The notes below the pieces were generated by a model. It did not search any database. It was given only the letters and a program-made list of their open reading frames with translations, and was not told the DNA's origin. A DNA stretch of 42,855 bases, from assembly GCF_000374365.1 (NCBI RefSeq), contig NZ_KB894149.1:1-42855 (forward strand), written 5' to 3'. Positions 41,001 through 42,855 of this stretch are shown piece after piece. Each line of letters opens with the position of its first letter. The first letter of the stretch is position 1. Source of the stretch: Bacteroides gallinarum DSM 18171 = JCM 13658. GTDB lineage: Bacteria; Bacteroidota; Bacteroidia; Bacteroidales; Bacteroidaceae. The translations under genes and the position numbers were made by a program.

Positions 41001-42576
41001 TGCTCATATAGAGGATTTTTCAGCAGAGGATTTCTATTCGGCAGATAGTGAACAACACTATAAAAATGCTGGAATAGTATTCTGTCCACATGCACATGGA
41101 ACTTTCGGTGTAGAAGATAATGTTTGGGGTACCAGGACTGGTATCTCCACTGAATTGCGAGAGCATGAGCCAGAATTGTCGATGGGTACGTTTGTTGGCG
41201 GTGACAAGCCTTCTGGTGATATGAAGTCATTTAATGAAAATGACCAAAATCTGATGGTGGCCACTAAAGCGTTCGGTATGGGTATAGATAAGCCAAATAT
41301 CAGATATACAATTCATATAAATCACCCTTCATCCATTGAAAGTTATGTTCAAGAGGCAGGTCGTTGTGGTCGTGATAAGAAGCATGCCATATCTTATGTT
41401 TTATATGATCCGACAGAATTCATTGAATTTACTATAGATAAAATAAATGATATTCGATATTTGATGGGGGATGAAGACCCAACATGGCTTGAACGATATA
41501 TAAATAAGTTTGTTCTTGCAGATGATATTCCTGCATTGTGCAAATATAATAACTGTACCAAAGAACAGACAGATAAGATTCTTGATATTATCAGAAAGCA
41601 AGGATTTCTGGAGAACATAGACAAGGACATTAACTTGTGGTTCCATAATAACTCGTTCCGTGGTCTATTCAAGGAGAAGGTCATTCTTGTTGAACTCACT
41701 GATAGAATAATCAATGCTAAGCCTACACTTCTAACAGAGATTCAGGCAAAGTTGAGAGACGAAGCAGGAAACGAGGATGTGTGCTTAAAGATAGATACAA
41801 GAAAAAATGCAGTTAAAATCGTTTCGGAAGAAGATAATAACAAACAATATGGTTATATCTTCCTCGACAGCCTACGCCCGACTTATAATTATCTAGGTTT
41901 TGAATATTCATTATGCTCGTATATATCTAATTGTTTGATCCAGATACTCCAATCATATGAAGATTATTCTCCTAAGACACTTATGCGCCCTTTGGAGGGA
42001 GAAGACAATATCACAGAGGGTATATATCAGGCAATGGCACATGCTGACGAAGACGGCAATGCAAGTGTTGTTGTTTCTTGGGAGAATAATGTTCAACAAG
42101 ATCCTGAAGGTTTTGAAGCTTCAATCAAAAAGGAAATTCTTGCTATATCTGAGGAACAGGGATGGCAAAATATCAATGAGGACAGATACGGAAAGTTGGA
42201 TTTGAAAAAAATTGGTGATTTTAATGAGTTGATAGCTAAGATAGCCAAATGCTCAGGTGATACTAGATGGCTTCGCAATCATGCAAATAAAAGCATCTAT
42301 AAAAGGCTACGAATGGCTTTTTGTAAGAAAAGAGATAAAGATGATACAGATAAAGCAATATACAGAATGTGCTGCATAGGGCTTGTAGATGATGTGACTA
42401 TTGATTATCTGTCACAAACATACGAACTTAAAATCCACAAACGAACTGATGAAGAGTTCAAACAGTATATGTTGGATTTCTTCCGTAAGTATTATTCTTT
42501 GGAGCAAGCTCAGAAGAAGGTGGATGAAATTGACAAACAGCCAGGGCGTAATTATTTAGGGACATTCAGTAAATAA
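38020..42576 (+). CDS. methyltransferase-nuclease-RecQ helicase fusion (operon gene 3)
   Basis: A 1518-residue multidomain protein. Residues about 75-260 form a class I methyltransferase-like domain (SAM-loop YDWGCGQGT near 90-98). Residues about 435-500 look like a DUF559/Vsr-type PD-(D/E)xK nuclease (VDFALEIPYGD, ILEMDGLRYH, DERRDRMALNVGWDTYRIE). Residues about 715-1130 are a RecQ-type superfamily 2 helicase: Walker A LPTGGGKS (741-748), DEVHC (847-851), TATAS and QEAGRCGRD (1111-1119). An unusual insertion separates the two RecA-like lobes (about 920-1060). A long C-terminal region (1130-1518) is unassigned. Reading, modifying or cutting foreign DNA is a plausible role; none is shown. Confidence 0.88.
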   Translation: MSNFIDIFRRNRNISFVGMRDAALTLLPADRTSRNKLYQDLERGKGILDDEDHLNMYLHSFGKMHKAKLDAAFGCIPDISEIFSEEVEIYDWGCGQGTASVCLLDFLHSKNISPNIKHFCLVEPSSAAVERATQVIESFSSAYFVKSITKDFDSLSPEDFKKSNIRKVHLFSNILDVEAFDLARFIHLFQQLFGSDNYFVCIGPYYSNNRRVDEFVAATAPDIMYATMNKERGTWQGDWTISMRIFFKHFDRIETVENIRKRIEDSHKKEQFFAGFVLDAVAEEYSKSDKADNAEELYRSLSAFDVKSNIPLAYNSNTDSKLAVLANIISRGLPTKAPLLLENTFYDLFHISTKPKEGAILDYKSTHKVSVQEIYEALHIIDPRFNVDFYNGDMLDSSFEKDFIEKYLEGSQSEYLIQVFEPQRNLSSIVDIPDRRFSKDQRVDFALEIPYGDARTGFILEMDGLRYHSNIFSRISDERRDRMALNVGWDTYRIEQLKNMAFMQNWESDAASVDYLQIIKANYKKALSGNWLDTLQIVLAPMAIARVERMLVEAMMSGALSLDSDVWNIAIVERDIPCSALAIKDLAEKYRYICELAASSDRLPEIKLQIISTEEFKKSPLHLGNRVATQMPEGHFDLCLDISMLLRDNIDALPLNVDADTVYLIRSSHYKKRERTICAADNIQYPPLVTKDGTGSYVNIKEREDVLTYFLRDIFRKPSFRPGQLPILSHALADKTTIGLLPTGGGKSLTYQLSCILQPGVSIIVDPLVSLMVDQVRGLHEARIDACECVNSGMNAKEKAKKLNLLQNGSVLFMLLSPERFMMENFRSSLLTMTEKNHVYFSYGIIDEVHCVSEWGHDFRTSYLHLGRNMINFMNTKSGRPLSIIGLTATASFDVLADVERELTLGGNLTIDSETIVRPESDSRPELTYRIIEVFSNFDELREPNEQFLLKAKSDWELKDVVATAKKNKMYELLHEIPSDIVQVNQHETEKSRIAHIEDFSAEDFYSADSEQHYKNAGIVFCPHAHGTFGVEDNVWGTRTGISTELREHEPELSMGTFVGGDKPSGDMKSFNENDQNLMVATKAFGMGIDKPNIRYTIHINHPSSIESYVQEAGRCGRDKKHAISYVLYDPTEFIEFTIDKINDIRYLMGDEDPTWLERYINKFVLADDIPALCKYNNCTKEQTDKILDIIRKQGFLENIDKDINLWFHNNSFRGLFKEKVILVELTDRIINAKPTLLTEIQAKLRDEAGNEDVCLKIDTRKNAVKIVSEEDNNKQYGYIFLDSLRPTYNYLGFEYSLCSYISNCLIQILQSYEDYSPKTLMRPLEGEDNITEGIYQAMAHADEDGNASVVVSWENNVQQDPEGFEASIKKEILAISEEQGWQNINEDRYGKLDLKKIGDFNELIAKIAKCSGDTRWLRNHANKSIYKRLRMAFCKKRDKDDTDKAIYRMCCIGLVDDVTIDYLSQTYELKIHKRTDEEFKQYMLDFFRKYYSLEQAQKKVDEIDKQPGRNYLGTFSK

Positions 42577-42585
42577 TATAAAATC

Positions 42586-42632
42586 AGCCAACTAATTCAT
42601 ACACAAAATATTGCGAATTAGCTGGCTTTTTT
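42586..42632 (+). terminator. rho-independent terminator of the three-gene operon
   Basis: AGCCAACTAATTC (42586-42598) and GAATTAGCTGGCT (42615-42627) pair with one mismatch around a 16-base loop, followed by TTTTTT, starting about 10 bases after the stop codon. Confidence 0.88.
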
Positions 42633-42700
42633 GTATCTTTAGGTATTCCCCCGCAAATAAGGTTTGAAGGCCAAAACGGGGGAAATTCCCCGACTAAGAT

Positions 42701-42855
42701 ATGGCTAAGATACAAAATATTTCCGAAATTCACCCAACTTTGGGCTTCACAGAATTTGATGTTCTGGAAAAATACCGCAAAAGTTTTAATGAGAGTGAGC
42801 TTGGCAGGCTTCACTCAGTGTTCCCGTTTGAACGCATGGCAAAAGCCGCAGGCCT
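42701..42855 (+). CDS. IS transposase, cut by the window end
   Basis: The first 51 codons of a frame open to the end of the window. The N-terminus (MAKIQNISEIHPTLGFTE, then KSFNESELGRLHSVFPFE) matches my recollection of Bacteroidales IS transposases; the exact IS family (IS1182- or IS4-like) cannot be settled from this piece. It indicates an insertion sequence directly right of the three-gene operon. Confidence 0.8.
   Translation, partial: MAKIQNISEIHPTLGFTEFDVLEKYRKSFNESELGRLHSVFPFERMAKAAG

Noticed and set aside
1..42855. CRISPR array or tRNA/rRNA genes
   Set aside because: The direct repeats seen are either too few, too long or iteron-like without unique spacers of constant length, and no tRNA cloverleaf was recognised by eye.

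Overview
The window looks like accessory DNA of a gut Bacteroidales (Bacteroides, Phocaeicola or Parabacteroides type). The reasons are AT-rich DNA, start codons mostly without a strong Shine-Dalgarno, several copies of the Bacteroidota -7 box TAnnTTTG, and gene families typical of Bacteroidales mobile elements (NBU-like int/primase/mob genes, MobV relaxase, DUF2958, lipoproteins, an OmpA-like porin). No rRNA, tRNA, CRISPR array or core metabolic operon was seen.

Layout. (1) 81-1007: a tyrosine recombinase on the + strand at the left edge, apparently belonging to something that continues leftwards. (2) About 1.2-10.2 kb: an NBU-like mobilizable transposon, almost all on the minus strand. Reading right to left it carries a zinc-finger/four-HTH regulator, a tyrosine integrase, a RhuM-like protein, a two-TM protein, a HEPN-like cargo gene on the opposite strand, an excisionase-type HTH protein, a DUF3987 ATPase, a Toprim primase-like protein, a candidate oriT, MobC, a relaxase and a small unknown protein. 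The int promoter and the HTH-DUF3987 promoter share a 39-bp promoter/operator box. (3) About 10.8-13.7 kb: an AbiEi/AbiEii-type toxin-antitoxin operon with palindromic operators, lying between two related MITE-like repeat modules. (4) About 14.2-34.0 kb: a plasmid- or ICE-like maintenance and mobilization backbone. It has SSB, small zinc and acidic proteins, ParA plus a ribbon-helix-helix partner among three iteron-like clusters, a phosphoribosyltransferase-SLOG pair, a Y-family polymerase with a YolD-like partner, DUF2958, a degenerate serine recombinase with a hydrolase, a lipoprotein/membrane-protein cluster, a winged-helix protein, a MobV relaxase and an OmpA-like protein. (5) 34.4-42.6 kb: cargo, namely an AAA_14/DUF4143 ATPase followed by a tight three-gene operon. 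(6) 42.7 kb to the end: the start of an insertion-sequence transposase.

The strongest candidate for an undescribed system is the operon at 35870-42576. It encodes a coiled-coil protein of unknown fold, a DUF1848 protein with a C-terminal CxxxCxxC motif, and a 1518-residue protein joining a methyltransferase-like domain, a DUF559/Vsr-like nuclease domain and a RecQ-type helicase. The genes are separated by only 2-3 bases, and the operon sits between mobile-element genes, so anti-phage or anti-plasmid defence is the natural hypothesis. This is inference and has not been tested. A second unusual signal is a two-tier RNA hairpin (outer UUCCC/GGGAA stem, inner hairpin) found before four genes of the backbone (14924, 18550, 20443, 24073), with stem sequences that change while the pairing is kept.
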